Program-made: the position numbers and the translations under genes
DNA from: Gaiellales bacterium
GTDB lineage: Bacteria > Actinomycetota > Thermoleophilia > Gaiellales > JAICJC01
DNA: 64,000 nucleotides
Direction: 5' to 3'
Assembly (NCBI GenBank): GCA_036273515.1
Contig: DASUHM010000007.1
Span: 1 to 64,000 of the forward strand
Shown here: positions 52,055 to 60,231 of the stretch, piece after piece
How the letters are laid out: every line of letters starts with the position of its first letter
How positions within the stretch are numbered: position 1 is the first letter of the stretch
The notes under the pieces: model-generated
Told to the model about the DNA's origin: nothing
Seen by the model: the letters and a program-made list of their open reading frames with translations, nothing else
Database searches by the model: none

Positions 52055-53044
52055 ATGACGGTCGAGGCCGTCGCCGTACCAGGGGGGCGGGGCGGCTTCG
52101 GGCTCGCGTGGCGGCGGCTGCGGCGAAACCCGGCCGCGATCATCTCGGCGGCGATCCTGATCGCGATCCTCCTGATCTGCTTCCCGCTGGCGCCGCTGTT
52201 CGTCGATCTGGCCTGCCACCACGGGCCGAACGACCAGAACATCCAGGGCTACATCCATCAGGGCGGCCACCGCATCCCGGTCGTGGGCCTCGACGGCACG
52301 CCCGTCGGGCCGGGCCTGCGCTCCTGCTACATGCTCGGCGCCGACGCCAACGGCCGCGACCTGGCGGTGCGGATCCTCTACGGGGGCCGCATCTCGCTGT
52401 TCGTCGGGATCACGTCGGCGCTCCTCTGCGTCTTCCTCGCGCTCATCCTGGGCCTCGTCGGCGGCTACCGGGGCGGCTTCGTCGACTCGGTCATCGGCCG
52501 GCTGCTCGACCTGATCTGGTCGTTCCCGGTGTACCTGCTCGCGGTCGCGCTGGCGACGACGCTCGCGGTGGGAGGGCTCTCGGTGGGGCCGCTGCACGTC
52601 TCGTCGACCTCGCTCGCGATCCCGATCGTGGTGATCGCGGTCGTCTTCGTGCCCTACGTGGCCCGGCCGATCCGCGGGCAGGTGCTGGCGCTGCGGCGGA
52701 TGGAGTTCGTGGAGGCGGCCGTCGCGACCGGGGCCGGGCCGGTGCGCATCATGCTCCGGGAGCTCCTGCCCAACATCGCGTCGATCACGCTCGTGATGCT
52801 GACGCTGATCGTCGCGAACAACATCCTCGTCGAGGCCGCCCTCTCGTTCCTCGGCGTCGGCGTCCCTGTGCTCACGCCGTCGTGGGGCAACATCATCGAG
52901 CAGGGCTATTCGTCGATCGTGACCGCGCCTGCCCTGACCGTGGCCCCGGGGATCGCGATCATGGTGACCGTCGTCGCCCTGAACGTCCTCGGCGACGCGC
53001 TGCGCGACGCGCTCGATCCCCACGCCCGCATCCGGATCCGGTGA
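52055..53044 (+). CDS. ABC transporter permease, DppC-like
   Basis: 329 aa. N-terminal cytosolic start, TM1 (AAIISAAILIAILLICFPL), an outside loop with LGADANGRDLAVRILYGGRISL, and the BPD domain with the EAA loop EAAVATGAGPVRIMLRELLPN that docks to the ATPase. It forms the membrane channel with the next gene product. Confidence 0.9.
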   Translation: MTVEAVAVPGGRGGFGLAWRRLRRNPAAIISAAILIAILLICFPLAPLFVDLACHHGPNDQNIQGYIHQGGHRIPVVGLDGTPVGPGLRSCYMLGADANGRDLAVRILYGGRISLFVGITSALLCVFLALILGLVGGYRGGFVDSVIGRLLDLIWSFPVYLLAVALATTLAVGGLSVGPLHVSSTSLAIPIVVIAVVFVPYVARPIRGQVLALRRMEFVEAAVATGAGPVRIMLRELLPNIASITLVMLTLIVANNILVEAALSFLGVGVPVLTPSWGNIIEQGYSSIVTAPALTVAPGIAIMVTVVALNVLGDALRDALDPHARIRIR

Positions 53045-53050
53045 CCTGAC

Positions 53051-54019
53051 GTGGGCGCGTTCATCCTGAGGCGGATGGTCGGCCTCGTGATCGTGCTCTT
53101 CGCGATCTCGGTGCTCGTGTTCGTGATCTTCAACGTCATCCCGGGCGGCGACCCGGCGCTGCGGCTGGCCGGCCGCCACCCGACCCAGGAGAACATCCGC
53201 CAGATCCGCAAGGACTGGGGCTTCGACAGGCCGCTCTACGTGCAGTACGGCGACATGATGGAGCGGCTGTTCATCAAGCGCGACCTGATCTCCTACCAGG
53301 ATCAGACGCCGGTGCTCCCGACCATCGAGCGGGGCATCCCGCGGACGCTCGCGCTGGCGGTGGGGGCGGCGGTCATCTGGCTCGTCACCGGGGTGCTGAT
53401 CGGCGTTCTGTCCGCCATCCACCAGGGCCGGTTCCTCGACCGCATCCTGACGGTGCTGGCGCTCGCAGGCGTGTCGATCCCGATCTTCTGGCTCGGCGCC
53501 GTGCTGCTCTATCTGCTCACGTTCCGGTATCACTCGTGGGCGATCTTCTCGTGGGTGCCGCCCGGCGGATACGTCCCGCTCGCGACCAGCCCGGTCGGCT
53601 GGGCGGAGCATCTGATCCTGCCCTGGATCGTGCTCGCCGTCGTCTCGATCGGCTTCTACGCGCGGGTGGTGCGGGCGTCGATGCTCGAGGTGATGAACGC
53701 CGACTACGTGCGCACCGCCAGGGCGAAGGGGCTGTCGGCGAGGCGCGTGCTCACGCGGCACACGCTGCGGACCTGCCTGATCCCGGTGGTGACGCTCTTC
53801 GGGCTCGACTTCGGGGCGGCGGTCGGCGGCACCGTCATCCTGATCGAGCCGATCTTCGGAATCGAGGGGGTGGGCCAGTACGCCCAGGAGTCCGTCGCCC
53901 ACCTCGACCTGCCGCCGCTGATGGCGCTGACGCTCTACGGGGCCTTCTTCGTCGTCATCGCCAACACGATCGTCGACGTGGCCTATGTGTGGCTCGACCC
54001 GCGCACGCGGATCGAGTAG
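53051..54019 (+). CDS. ABC transporter permease, DppB-like
   Basis: 322 aa from GTG 53051. It opens FILRRMVGLVIVLFAISVLVFVIFNVIPGGDPA, typical of DppB, and has the EAA loop DYVRTARAKGLSARRVLTRHTLRTCLIPV. No ATPase gene follows, so the importer must borrow DppD/F-type subunits encoded elsewhere. Confidence 0.9.
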   Translation: MGAFILRRMVGLVIVLFAISVLVFVIFNVIPGGDPALRLAGRHPTQENIRQIRKDWGFDRPLYVQYGDMMERLFIKRDLISYQDQTPVLPTIERGIPRTLALAVGAAVIWLVTGVLIGVLSAIHQGRFLDRILTVLALAGVSIPIFWLGAVLLYLLTFRYHSWAIFSWVPPGGYVPLATSPVGWAEHLILPWIVLAVVSIGFYARVVRASMLEVMNADYVRTARAKGLSARRVLTRHTLRTCLIPVVTLFGLDFGAAVGGTVILIEPIFGIEGVGQYAQESVAHLDLPPLMALTLYGAFFVVIANTIVDVAYVWLDPRTRIE

Positions 54020-54048
54020 TGAACCTTTCGGAGTGGGAGGGAAGACAG

Positions 54049-55686
54049 ATGGTGAGACGCGCGCTTTGGGTTCTGGCCGTGGCGCTGCTCGCGGCCGGAT
54101 GCGGTTCCGGATCGGGGTCGAGCTCCGGCGGGAGCGGCGGGGTGCAGAACGGCGGCACGCTGCGCGCCGGGATCCCGGACGACCCCGACCACCTCGACAC
54201 CGGCATCTCCTACGCCGTCGAGGGCTGGGAGCTGCTCGAGGCGACGAACAACGGCCTGCTGACGTTCAAGAAGGCCTCGGGGTCGGCCGGCTCCGAGGTC
54301 GTTCCCGACATCGCCACCGCGATGCCGGCGGTGACCGACGGCGGCCTGACCTATACGTTCCACGTCCATCCCGGCGTGCGCTTCTCGCCGCCGGTCAACC
54401 GGGCGGTGAAGCCGTCCGACTTCCAGTTCGCGATCGAGCGGCTGTTCCACGTCGGCTCGCCCGGCGTCGGCTTCTACACGATCATCCAGGGCGCGAACGC
54501 CTACGCCGCCCACAAGGCGGCACACATCTCGGGGATCGTCGCCAACGACCAGGCGATGACGATCGCCTTCCACCTGACCCACCCCGACGGCGCGTTCCTG
54601 GACATCATGGCGATGCCGTTCGCCTTCGCCGTGCCGGCCGGCATGCCGTACAAGGACATCTCGACGGATCCGCAGTGGCGGGTCGCGACCGGGCCGTACA
54701 TGGTGAAGACCTACGTGCCCAAGCAGCAGATCGTGCTGGTGCGAAACCCCAACTTCACGCAGTGGTCGCCGAACTCGCCGAACGGCCACCTGAACGGGGT
54801 GAACATCCAGATCGGGGTGACGCCCGAGCAGTCCGTGAACGAGACGATCGACGGCCAGCTCGACTGGTACATGGAGGCGGTGCCGCCCGACCGGTTGACG
54901 GCGCTCAAGGCCCGCTACCCGAGCCAGGTGCACATGTACCCGCGCAACAACGACACCTACTTCTCGATGAACGAGCGGCTGGCGCCGTTCAACAAGCTCG
55001 CGGTGCGCCAGGCGGTGAACTACGCCATCGACCGAAACGCGCTCGTGAAGCTCTTCGGCGGCCAGGGCACGCCCACCGAGACGGTGATCCCGCCGAGCTT
55101 CGGCTCGGCCTACCACGAGCCGAACCTGTACCCGCACGACGTCGCCAAGGCCAAGCAGCTGATCCAGCAGGCGGGTGCGGTCGGCGCGCCGGTGCAGATC
55201 TGGACGACGAACGCCGACCCGGCGCCCAAGGCGGCCCAGTACCTGGCGAGCGTGCTGGGCTCGATCGGCCTCAAGGTCACCGGCGTGCGCACGATCGACG
55301 ACTCGGTCTACTGGGACACCCTGCTGTCCGAGAAGACCGATCCCCAGATCGCCTTCAACCACTTCGACCAGGACTACCCGGAGGGCGAGGACTTCATCGA
55401 TACTCTGCTGAACGGTGAGCACATCGTGAACGTGGGGAACAACGACGTCTCGAACACCGACGATCCGGCGCTGAACGCGATGATCGACCGCACCAAGCGG
55501 ATGCCGCTCGGCGCCGCCCGCAACGCCATGTGGGCGAAGATCGACAACCAGTTCATGCAGCGCGACGCGGGCTGGGCGCCGTTCATGCACCTCGACGAGC
55601 CGAAGTTCGTGTCGGCCAATCTGCACGGCCTCGTCTTCACGGGCTCCTATTTCGAGCTTCTACCGGAGATGTGGCTCTCGAGGTGA
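54049..55686 (+). CDS. Peptide/opine-type ABC substrate-binding lipoprotein 2
   Basis: 545 aa from ATG 54049 with GGAGGGAAG upstream. Lipobox LLAAGC, then a family 5 domain closely similar to binding protein 1 along its whole length (shared NGGTLRAGIPD, RAVKPSDF, PSNNGHLN-type, RLAPFNKLAVRQAVNYAIDRNAL, LHGLVF). Probably a duplicate with shifted ligand range, sharing one permease pair. Confidence 0.9.
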   Translation: MVRRALWVLAVALLAAGCGSGSGSSSGGSGGVQNGGTLRAGIPDDPDHLDTGISYAVEGWELLEATNNGLLTFKKASGSAGSEVVPDIATAMPAVTDGGLTYTFHVHPGVRFSPPVNRAVKPSDFQFAIERLFHVGSPGVGFYTIIQGANAYAAHKAAHISGIVANDQAMTIAFHLTHPDGAFLDIMAMPFAFAVPAGMPYKDISTDPQWRVATGPYMVKTYVPKQQIVLVRNPNFTQWSPNSPNGHLNGVNIQIGVTPEQSVNETIDGQLDWYMEAVPPDRLTALKARYPSQVHMYPRNNDTYFSMNERLAPFNKLAVRQAVNYAIDRNALVKLFGGQGTPTETVIPPSFGSAYHEPNLYPHDVAKAKQLIQQAGAVGAPVQIWTTNADPAPKAAQYLASVLGSIGLKVTGVRTIDDSVYWDTLLSEKTDPQIAFNHFDQDYPEGEDFIDTLLNGEHIVNVGNNDVSNTDDPALNAMIDRTKRMPLGAARNAMWAKIDNQFMQRDAGWAPFMHLDEPKFVSANLHGLVFTGSYFELLPEMWLSR

Positions 55687-57041
55687 CCCTCGCCGTGCGC
55701 ATCGACGACTGCCTCTCGATCCGCGAGGGGCACCTGTGGATCGAGGAGTGCGACGCGGTCGACCTCGCCCGCCGGTTCGGCACGCCGCTCTACGTCGTCT
55801 CGGAGGACCAGCTGCGCCGAAACGCCCGCCGCATCGGCGCGGCGTTCGCGGCCGGCTGGCCCGACGGGCCGACGTCGCTCCTGCCCTCGCTCAAGGCCAA
55901 CCTGTCGCTCGCGCTTCGGGCCGTCCTGAACGCGGAGGGGCTCGGCGCCGACACGTTCGGGCCGGGCGAGCTGCACGCGGCGCTCACGGCCGGGACGACG
56001 CCGGCGATGATCTCGGTGAACGGCTCGGTGAAGGACGCCGAGCTGGTCCGCCGGGCGGTCGCGGCAGGCGCCCGGGTGACCCTCGACAGCCCGGGGGAGC
56101 TCGACCTCGTGGCTGCGGCGGCGCGGGAGACGGGTCGCACTGCGCGGGTGCGGCTGCGGCTGCGGCCGGACTACGACGGCCTCACCCAGCCGTCCCAGCT
56201 CGATCCCGGCCGGTCGGTGCGCGACTCGGCGCAGCGCTACAAGCCCGGGATCGCGCTCGAGGACGCGGCCGCGGTCGGCCGGGCTGCCCTCGCCGCGGAG
56301 GGCGTCGAGCTCGTCGGCGTCATGGCCCACCTCGGCCGCCACAGCACCGATCCGGCGGTCTGGTCGGGGATGGGCGCGAGCTTCGCCGCGGCCATCGGCG
56401 ACCTGTGCCGCGCCCTCGACGGCTGGCGGCCGGAGCAGATCGACGTCGGCGGCGGCTACCCGGCGCCGCGCGACCCGACCGGGCACGGCAAGGGGCCGGC
56501 GATCGAGACCATCGCCGACGCGCTCACCGCCGCGCTGCGCGCCGGGCTGGCGGAGGCGGGGGTCGACGCGCGCGGCGTCCGGCTCGAGGCCGAGCCGGGC
56601 CGGGCGCTCTACGCCGACACCGGCATCCACCTGACGACCGTGCGCAACACGAAGCGGCAGACGCGGCCGCTGGAGTGGGCGTGGGTCGAGACCGACACGA
56701 CCGAGATGTTCATGGCCGACCTCCTGATCGAGCACGCCCGTTTCGGCGTGGTGGCGGCGTCGCGGGCGGACGCCGAGGCGGAGCTCGACGCCGACGTCGT
56801 CGGGATGTCGTGCGGGTTCGACGTGATCGCGCCCGGCGCGCGCCTGCCTGCGGTCGCGCCCGGCGACGTGCTCGCCTTCCTGGACACGGGCGCCTACCAG
56901 GACGCCTGCGCCTCGAACTTCAACGGCCTGCCCCGCCCGGCCACGGTGCTCGTGCACGGCGCCGAGGCGGAGGTGGTCAAGCGGGCGGAGACGGTCGACG
57001 AGGTGTTCGCCCGCGACGCGATCCCGGCGAGGCTCTTGTGA
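55683..57041 (+). CDS. PLP-dependent decarboxylase (diaminopimelate decarboxylase-like)
   Basis: 452 aa from a GTG overlapping the stop of binding protein 2. Alanine-racemase-fold barrel: FGTPLYVVSEDQLRRN, PLP-Lys in LPSLKANLSLALR, IDVGGGYPAP, LEAEPGRALYADTG, and a C-terminal FLDTGAYQDACASNFNG with CGFDVIAPG. It decarboxylates a basic or diamino acid. Housekeeping LysA would not be expected in a transport operon, so a catabolic role on the imported amine acid is inferred. Confidence 0.8.
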   Translation: MTLAVRIDDCLSIREGHLWIEECDAVDLARRFGTPLYVVSEDQLRRNARRIGAAFAAGWPDGPTSLLPSLKANLSLALRAVLNAEGLGADTFGPGELHAALTAGTTPAMISVNGSVKDAELVRRAVAAGARVTLDSPGELDLVAAAARETGRTARVRLRLRPDYDGLTQPSQLDPGRSVRDSAQRYKPGIALEDAAAVGRAALAAEGVELVGVMAHLGRHSTDPAVWSGMGASFAAAIGDLCRALDGWRPEQIDVGGGYPAPRDPTGHGKGPAIETIADALTAALRAGLAEAGVDARGVRLEAEPGRALYADTGIHLTTVRNTKRQTRPLEWAWVETDTTEMFMADLLIEHARFGVVAASRADAEAELDADVVGMSCGFDVIAPGARLPAVAPGDVLAFLDTGAYQDACASNFNGLPRPATVLVHGAEAEVVKRAETVDEVFARDAIPARLL

Positions 57042-57478
57042 CCGTCACCGGCCTGCACCACGCCAGCCTGACGGTGGCCGACCTCGACCGCTCGCTGCAC
57101 TTCTACCGCGACCTGCTGGGCGTGCCGGTGCGCGAGCAGGTCGACGCCGCTGGCGAGACGTTCACGGCCGTGTCCGGCGAGGCGGCCGGGCAGGTGCGGA
57201 TCGCCGACCTCGACCTCGGCGACGGGCGCGTGCTCGAGCTGATCGAGCGGGGCGACGGAACGGCGCCGCCGGAGCACGCCGCCGGCCATCACATCGCGTT
57301 CCAGGTCGATGACATCGTCGCGACGTACCGGCGGCTGGTGAGGGCGGGCGTGAAGGCGCGGTCGAAGCCGCAGTCGCTCGGGCCCGAGGCGGGCAGGCAC
57401 TGGGCGGGGTGCATCGTCGTCTACATGACCGACCCGGACGGGGCCACCGTGGAGCTCGTCCAGGTGCCGGAGGCGTGA
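57038..57478 (+). CDS. VOC-family (glyoxalase-like) protein
   Basis: 146 aa. Two beta-alpha-beta-beta-beta modules with metal ligands His in GLHHASLTV, Glu in VLELIERG, His in AGHHIAFQVDD and Glu in ATVELVQ. It could be a lactoylglutathione lyase-like, epimerase or dioxygenase-type enzyme. Amadori metabolism produces dicarbonyls, so a detoxifying role is possible but unproven. GTG 57038 overlaps the previous stop. Confidence 0.75.
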   Translation: MTVTGLHHASLTVADLDRSLHFYRDLLGVPVREQVDAAGETFTAVSGEAAGQVRIADLDLGDGRVLELIERGDGTAPPEHAAGHHIAFQVDDIVATYRRLVRAGVKARSKPQSLGPEAGRHWAGCIVVYMTDPDGATVELVQVPEA

Positions 57479-58338
57479 GCGACGACGAGGTGACGCTCGT
57501 CGCCGGTGGGTTACGGGCGGCGTTCATTCCCGAGCTCGCGATGGTGGGGAGCTCGCTGATGCACGAGGGGGTCGAGGTGCTCGCCCTCCGCGACGGCCGC
57601 GCGGCATACCGCGAGCGCGGCTCGACCTTCGGGATCCCGCTGCTGCACCCCTGGGCGAACCGGCTGGCCCGGCCTCTGCCGGCGTCCGACCTCGTGCACC
57701 CGGACGAGCACGGCCTGCCGATCCACGGCGTCCTGCCGCGGGCGCTGCCGTTCGGGGTGACCGAGCAGATGCCGCGGTCGGTGCGGGCCGAGTTCGACAC
57801 GCACGATCACCCGGCGGTGCTCGAGGTGTTCCCGCACCCGCACACCCTCACCGTGGTGGCCACGATCGACGAGGACGGCCTCGAGATCCATACGACGCTG
57901 CGCGCGCACGGCCGCCGGCCCTGCCCGGTCTCGTTCGGCTACCACCCCTACCTGTGCCTGCCGGGCGCGCCCCGGGCGGAGTGGACGATCGACGTCCCCG
58001 CGCGCACCCGGCTCGTGCTCGACGAGCGCAGCATCCCCACCGGCGAGCAGGAGCCCGTCACCGTCGCGCCCGGGCCGCTCGGGAACCGCACGTTCGACGA
58101 CGGCTACACCGACCTGGGCCCCCTGCCGCGCTTCATGGTCGCCGGCGGCGGCCGCACCCTGGCCGTCGAGCTCCTGGAGGGCTACGAGTACGCCCAGGTC
58201 TACGCCCCGGCCGGACACGACCTGATCGCCTACGAGCCGATGACGGCCCCGACGAACGCCCTGGCCAGCGGCGACGGCCTCCAGCTGGTCCGCCCCGGCG
58301 ACTCCTACACGGCCGCGTTCCGCATCTCGGTGAACTGA
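57475..58338 (+). CDS. Aldose 1-epimerase-family protein
   Basis: 287 aa. LHPWANRLARP, HGLPIHGVLPR and SFGYHPYLCLPG carry the two mutarotase His residues, and LLEGYEYAQVYAP follows the fold. It interconverts sugar anomers, and here it may serve the glucose-6-phosphate produced by deglycation. Last gene of the operon; a bidirectional hairpin follows. Confidence 0.82.
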   Translation: MSDDEVTLVAGGLRAAFIPELAMVGSSLMHEGVEVLALRDGRAAYRERGSTFGIPLLHPWANRLARPLPASDLVHPDEHGLPIHGVLPRALPFGVTEQMPRSVRAEFDTHDHPAVLEVFPHPHTLTVVATIDEDGLEIHTTLRAHGRRPCPVSFGYHPYLCLPGAPRAEWTIDVPARTRLVLDERSIPTGEQEPVTVAPGPLGNRTFDDGYTDLGPLPRFMVAGGGRTLAVELLEGYEYAQVYAPAGHDLIAYEPMTAPTNALASGDGLQLVRPGDSYTAAFRISVN

Positions 58339-58366
58339 ATGAACGGGGTCAGACCCGTTTATTCAG
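58335..58366. repeat. Hairpin repeat family A, copy 4, holding two stop codons
   Basis: CTGAAT-GAACGGG/CCCGTTT-ATTCAG form a nearly continuous 13-bp stem around GTCAGA. The epimerase TGA (58336-58338) and the minus-strand oxidoreductase TAA (58361-58359) are both inside it. It probably acts as a bidirectional terminator. Confidence 0.75.
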
Positions 58367-59687
58367 CGAGGCCCAGGTCGCGTACCGCGAACTGGACGGC
58401 TTCCGAGAAGGTCGGGTAGGGCTGGATCGTGTCGAGCAGGACGTCGACGGGCACCTCGGCGCGGATGGCGAGTGTCAATTGGCCGAGCCACTCGCCGGCC
58501 TCGGGGCCGACCGCGACCGCGCCGACGAGCACGCGCCGCTCCGGGTCCGCGAACACCTTCAGGAACCCCGGACGCTTCGGCCGCTCGTAGGTCGACAGGC
58601 GCGCCACCGAGGTGCGCTCGCCGACGATCGTCCCGTCGCCCGAGGTGTCGCCGACCGAGGCGACCTGCGGGTCGGTGAAGGTGACCGCGGGGATCGCCCG
58701 GTAATCGGCCCGCGCCTCGCGGCCGGCCATGTCGGCGGCCGCGATCCGGGCCTGGTACTTGCCGACGTGCGTGAACATCGCGATGCCCGTCGCGTCGCCC
58801 GCCGCCCACACTGTTGCGGCGGCACGCAGGTGCTCGTCCACCTCGACGCCGCGCTTGCCGATCGTCACGCCGAGCGGCTCCAGGCCCAGCTCGTCGACGT
58901 TCGCGCGCCGCCCGGTCGCGACCAGGATGCGGTCGGCCGCGAGCGTCTCGCCGCCGCCGAGGTGCATGCGCATCCCCGGCTCCACCCGCTCGATCTCCGC
59001 CCCCAGCCGCAGGCCGACGCCCTCGCCCTCGAGGACGTCCGCGATCAGCTTGCCGGCGTCGGGATGGTCGCGCGGCATCAGGCGCTCGGCGACGTCCACG
59101 AGCGTGACCGCCGAGCCCATCCGCCCGAAGGCCTGGGCCAGCTCGCAGCCGACCGGGCCCGCGCCGATCACGATCAGCCGCTCCGGCACCACGTGCGTCG
59201 AGGTCGCCTCCCGGTTCGTCCAGTAGTCGACGTCTTCGAGGCCCGGGATGGGCGGGATCGTCGGCACCGACCCGGTCGCGACCAGGAGCCGCTCGAAGCC
59301 GATCAAGCGGTCGCCGACCCCGACGACGCCGGGCTCCGTCACCCGCGCCTGCCCGCGCACGAGCTCGATGTCGCGGTCGGCCAGCCAGGTCTCCTGGCTC
59401 GAGTCGTCGAGACTGCCGGTGACCTGGTCGCGGTGCCAGAACGCCCGCTCGACGTCGATCGAGCCGGTCACGGCCTCGGCCGCCCCCGGCACGAGCCGGG
59501 CCGCGGCGATCGCCTCGGGCGGCCGCAGGAGCGCCTTCGACGGCATGCACGCGTAGTACGAGCACTCGCCGCCGACGAGCCCCTGCTCGACGAGCGTGAT
59601 CGGCGTCTGCGGCTCGAACGACCGCAGCGCGCCGGCCGCCGCCTCGCCGGTCGAGCCGCCCCCCAGGATCACGACCGGGCCGTCCAT
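58359..59687 (-). CDS. Disulfide-reductase-family flavoprotein (LPD/MerA-like), His to Tyr at the catalytic site
   Basis: 442 aa from ATG 59687, 7 nt after the -10 TATGAT. FAD motif VVILGGGSTGEAAAGA, redox pair Cys42/Cys47 in GGECSYYACMPSK, NAD motif VIGAGPVGCELAQAFGRMG, and VWAAGDATG. The C-terminal HPT.SE of lipoamide dehydrogenase and mercuric reductase reads YPTFSE here, so the usual catalytic His is replaced by Tyr. It may be a transhydrogenase or quinone-type reductase rather than a true disulfide reductase. Confidence 0.8.
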   Translation of the reverse strand: MDGPVVILGGGSTGEAAAGALRSFEPQTPITLVEQGLVGGECSYYACMPSKALLRPPEAIAAARLVPGAAEAVTGSIDVERAFWHRDQVTGSLDDSSQETWLADRDIELVRGQARVTEPGVVGVGDRLIGFERLLVATGSVPTIPPIPGLEDVDYWTNREATSTHVVPERLIVIGAGPVGCELAQAFGRMGSAVTLVDVAERLMPRDHPDAGKLIADVLEGEGVGLRLGAEIERVEPGMRMHLGGGETLAADRILVATGRRANVDELGLEPLGVTIGKRGVEVDEHLRAAATVWAAGDATGIAMFTHVGKYQARIAAADMAGREARADYRAIPAVTFTDPQVASVGDTSGDGTIVGERTSVARLSTYERPKRPGFLKVFADPERRVLVGAVAVGPEAGEWLGQLTLAIRAEVPVDVLLDTIQPYPTFSEAVQFAVRDLGLAE

Positions 59688-59753
59688 GCGCACCATCATA
59701 GGCGTCGGATACCCTCCTCGATCGTCCCGATATCGCCACCGAGGGGGTCACCG

Positions 59754-60167
59754 TTGCTGAAGGAGTTCAAACAGTTCATCCTGCGCGGGAACGTCGTCGA
59801 TCTGGCCGTCGCGGTCGTCATCGGCACGGCGTTCGGCGCGGTCGTGGCCGCGTTCGTCGCCGACATCATCACGCCGCTGATCGCGGCCATCTTCGGCAAG
59901 CCGAGCTTCGCCAGCCTGAGCTTCACGATCAACAACAGCACGTTCCTCTATGGCGACTTCCTGAACGCCATCATCACCTTCCTGAGCATCGCCGCGGCGA
60001 TCTTCTTCTTCGTCGTGAAGCCGCTGAACGTGCTCGAGGCGCGGCGCGCGGCCGGCGAGCCGTCCGAGTCGCCGACGACCAGGGCATGCCCCGAGTGCCT
60101 GAGCGACATCCCGATCGCCGCCAGGCGCTGCGCGTACTGCACCTCCGAGGTCGCGGCTGCGGCCTGA
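59754..60167 (+). CDS. mscL: Large-conductance mechanosensitive channel with C-terminal zinc ribbon
   Basis: 137 aa from TTG 59754, 7-8 nt after GAGGGGG. MscL core: KEFKQFILRGNVVDLAVAVVIGTAFGAVV (TM1 pore helix), ADIITPLIAAIFG, and TM2 (NAIITFLSIAAAIFFFVVKPLN). Instead of the usual charged tail it ends CPECLSDIPIAARRCAYC, a CxxC-x10-CxxC zinc ribbon. It opens under membrane tension to release solutes. Confidence 0.9.
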   Translation: MLKEFKQFILRGNVVDLAVAVVIGTAFGAVVAAFVADIITPLIAAIFGKPSFASLSFTINNSTFLYGDFLNAIITFLSIAAAIFFFVVKPLNVLEARRAAGEPSESPTTRACPECLSDIPIAARRCAYCTSEVAAAA

Positions 60168-60169
60168 CA

Positions 60170-60191
60170 CTTACTGGATCCTTACCGGGTC
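60170..60191 (+). promoter_or_regulatory. 11-bp tandem direct repeat before the phosphoesterase gene
   Basis: CTTACTGGATC is followed directly by CTTACCGGGTC (9 of 11 identical), about 40-60 bases before the predicted transcription start. Tandem 11-bp repeats are the usual form of PhoB/PhoP-class response-regulator sites. Confidence 0.4.
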
Positions 60192-60208
60192 ATAAGAGCC
60201 TCCTCGAT

Positions 60209-60231
60209 CGGGCCCGGTACCGTCGGGCCCG
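60209..60231 (+). promoter_or_regulatory. Leaderless promoter flanked by CGGGCCCG palindromes
   Basis: -10 TACCGT (60218-60223) lies between two CGGGCCCG copies (60209-60216 and 60224-60231) that can form a hairpin around it. ATG 60232 follows at once. Confidence 0.45.
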
